Assembly (NCBI GenBank): GCA_023512835.1
Contig: CM042087.1
Span: 42,898,017 to 42,962,016 of the forward strand
Length of the DNA stretch: 64,000 bases
Reading direction: 5' to 3'
DNA from: Taxillus chinensis
Lineage: Eukaryota > Streptophyta > Magnoliopsida > Santalales > Loranthaceae
Shown: positions 62,255-64,000 of the stretch, piece after piece
How the letters are laid out: each line of letters starts with the position of its first letter
How positions within the stretch are numbered: the stretch's first letter is position 1
Program-made: the position numbers and the translations under genes
The notes under the pieces: generated by a model
Databases searched by the model: none
What the model was told of the DNA's origin: nothing
The model's input: only the letters and a program-made list of their open reading frames with translations

Positions 62255-63815
62255 ATGGCAATGGCTTCTTCCTCGTCCCAATTCAACACAGGCAACAGCC
62301 CCGCCCGCCTCTTCTTCGACCTCGTCGACCCGAGGCCTCCAAACATGACTTACGTCAATCTCAGTCATGTAACGAAGCGTAACTCAGTTTGCAAAGCTGC
62401 TTGGCAAGAGGTCCACTTTTTGAAGATTGTCAGTTGTTTGTTTCATGTCGGCTGGCTTCTCATTTTTTTTGAGGAGTTATATATATATATACATATATAC
62501 ATATCATATATATATATATATATATATGTTCTGATCCGAATCTGATTCCATATCAAGAAATACTCATATAATCAAAATTTTGGAATTTGGGGTTGAAGCT
62601 TGCTGGCGTCTTGGTGTTCTCGGCCATTCCATTTACAGCCGTGAAGGCTTTGGCTAATAGCCCCCTAGGAGAACAGCTTCAGAGAAGAATGCAAGTGAGA
62701 AAGAAGTTTTCTGTTGAGAACGCTTCCAAGATCAAGGCCTCAGCTGAAAATGCCAGAAAACACAGGCATGCGTGTGCGCGTGTGTATTATAACGAATTTG
62801 CTGCATATAATGACGGGTTCGGTTTTTGGTAGCCTATAAATTTTACACCAATTCAAGTGGTTAATGAGGTGAAGCATATTTCCATGGTATTAAGTATTTC
62901 CAAGTTAATGTTTTATTAATGGGTCTTGCACTTTCATTCAGTATTTGATCGCCCCTGTTGAATTTGTAACCCACAATTCACTGACTTAGGAAACAGCATA
63001 GATTTTTACCGTTGCATTCAAATTTTTGATGGGGCTTTCTCGTATTGGCCGTGCTACCGACATCCACCCGATCACTATATGTTAGAATATACCTTGGACT
63101 TTCCATAGATAAAATCGGGCCTTTGAGCAAGGGAGAAATAAGGATTTGGTTTTGGAATGCCTAAAATTGTATATGATCACATGGAATCGGTCTAGTCAAT
63201 ACAGGGAAGATCATATTAGGTTGTTTATAATTGTTTAATGTTGAAAAATTCAATCCAATGTTGTTTCGTCAATATTGAATATTTTTTGATTAATTTCATG
63301 GCCATTACAGTTTGTGGTATGGAAATGAGCGCCCTCGCTGGCTTGGTCCACTATCATATGAGTATCCTGATTATCTAACCGGTGACCTACCCGGAGATTA
63401 TGGCTTTGATGTTGCGGGTTTCAGTGAGGATCCAATAGCCTTCTGCAAGTACTTCAAGTATGTCGGTCTTTTATGCATTAGTACCTGTAAGATCTTGCAT
63501 ATACCATTATACTGATATATGTTCGTTGATGTTTTGATGTTTTAATGTCTACTTTGTTTACAACTTGCAAGAATACATCCTTCCAAATTTATGCATTCTA
63601 TATATGGAGAGCTGATTTAATTATGAGATAAGAATTCATGCTTGAAAGTATTGATGATTAATTGAGTATTTGTAATTTGCAGCTTTGAGATATTGCATGC
63701 CCGTTGGGCTATGCTCGCTGCCCTTGGTGCTTTAATTCCGGAAGTTTTAGACTTGCTTGGAGCCTTTCACTTTGCTGAGCCTGTTTGGTGGAGAGTTGGC
63801 TATTCAAAACTGAAG
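62255..63815 (+). CDS. LHCB7: LHCB7 light-harvesting chlorophyll a/b-binding protein, 5' part (cut by window end)
   Basis: LHCB7 is a rarely expressed, photosystem II-type antenna protein of the thylakoid membrane. Four exons are in the window: 62255-62410, 62599-62765, 63311-63457 and 63683-63815; they join in phase and encode 201 residues, and the gene continues past 64000. The first part is a chloroplast-targeting region rich in Ser/Arg, with a hydrophobic segment [18 protein letters not shown] peculiar to this family. LHC motifs follow: [37 protein letters not shown] and the first chlorophyll-binding helix [20 protein letters not shown] with the E-x4-R chlorophyll ligand pair. Two in-frame ATGs (62255 and 62261) are possible starts. 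Exon 2 seems to end at a GC donor (AG/GCATGC); a GT site 6 bp on is an in-frame alternative. Confidence 0.9.
62474..62526. repeat. (TA)n-rich stretch in LHCB7 intron 1
   Basis: Repeated TATATA/CATATA units in the first intron, separate from coding sequence. Confidence 0.8.
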
Positions 63816-64000
63816 GTTATTCTAGCACTTCGTTGTTGGATAGATGAAAATAAATCAACACAAAAGTAGGGATGAGAATGGAATTTTTATTGAGACAACT
63901 GCTTATGGGATTTATTCCCACACACAAAATTTACTTCAATGTTTAATCCTGGCTTTCTAGTATGGGGTGGGATAGTTTTTTGCAATGGGTTTATGAATCT
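63816..64000 (+). other. LHCB7 intron 4 (incomplete)
   Basis: After the donor AAG/GTTATT at 63815/63816 the rest of the window reads as intron. The following LHC exons, including the second and third helices, lie outside. Confidence 0.7.

Overview
This window is nuclear DNA from a flowering plant. The coding islands have typical plant gene structures (short GT-AG introns with T-rich acceptors), plant-only families (HMGR with two N-terminal membrane spans, PIN-LIKES, AT-hook/PPC, LHCB7, PFP alpha), and lie in very AT-rich spacers full of (TA)n, (AC)n and (GA)n microsatellites and decayed repeats. Several genes (HMGR exon 1, the AHL gene, U2AF35) are strongly GC-rich at third positions against this AT-rich background. 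That pattern is commonest in monocots, but I do not assign a species.

Layout. 1-17.3 kb holds no gene I can support. It contains AT-rich spacer, hAT-like ends near 3.6 and 4.4 kb, one copy (A) of a ~740-bp interspersed element at 8.3-9.05 kb, and an inverted pair of a second repeat carrying a 21-bp minisatellite (10.5-10.94 and 13.40-13.90 kb). 17.3-19.9 kb: HMG-CoA reductase (+), four exons, with a one-base insertion in a G run of exon 3. 23.6-24.1 kb: a 96-residue conserved-looking membrane protein (+). 30.7-31.5 kb: an intronless AHL DNA-binding protein (+). 33.4-34.2 kb: the second copy (B) of the 740-bp element, inverted. 36.9-40.7 kb: a PIN-LIKES auxin carrier (+), ten coding exons. 41.6-47.8 kb: PFP alpha subunit (-), nineteen coding exons, intact at 618 aa. 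50.8-53.0 kb: a bZIP60-type ER-stress transcription factor (-) that keeps the sequence logic for IRE1 mRNA splicing. 58.6-59.5 kb: U2AF35 splicing factor (-), intronless CDS. 62.25 kb to the window end: the 5' part of LHCB7 (+).

The genes are independently transcribed and do not form one pathway. They cover isoprenoid synthesis, auxin homeostasis, glycolytic PPi metabolism, the unfolded protein response, splicing and photosynthesis. The most interesting point is the bZIP60 locus. Its mRNA can fold a 7-bp hairpin presenting CUGCUG in the loop. Removing 3n+2 bases there swaps a membrane anchor for a basic, NLS-like tail. Its 5' flank combines a 62-nt alternating purine/pyrimidine (Z-DNA-prone) tract with a TGACGCGT UPR-element core.
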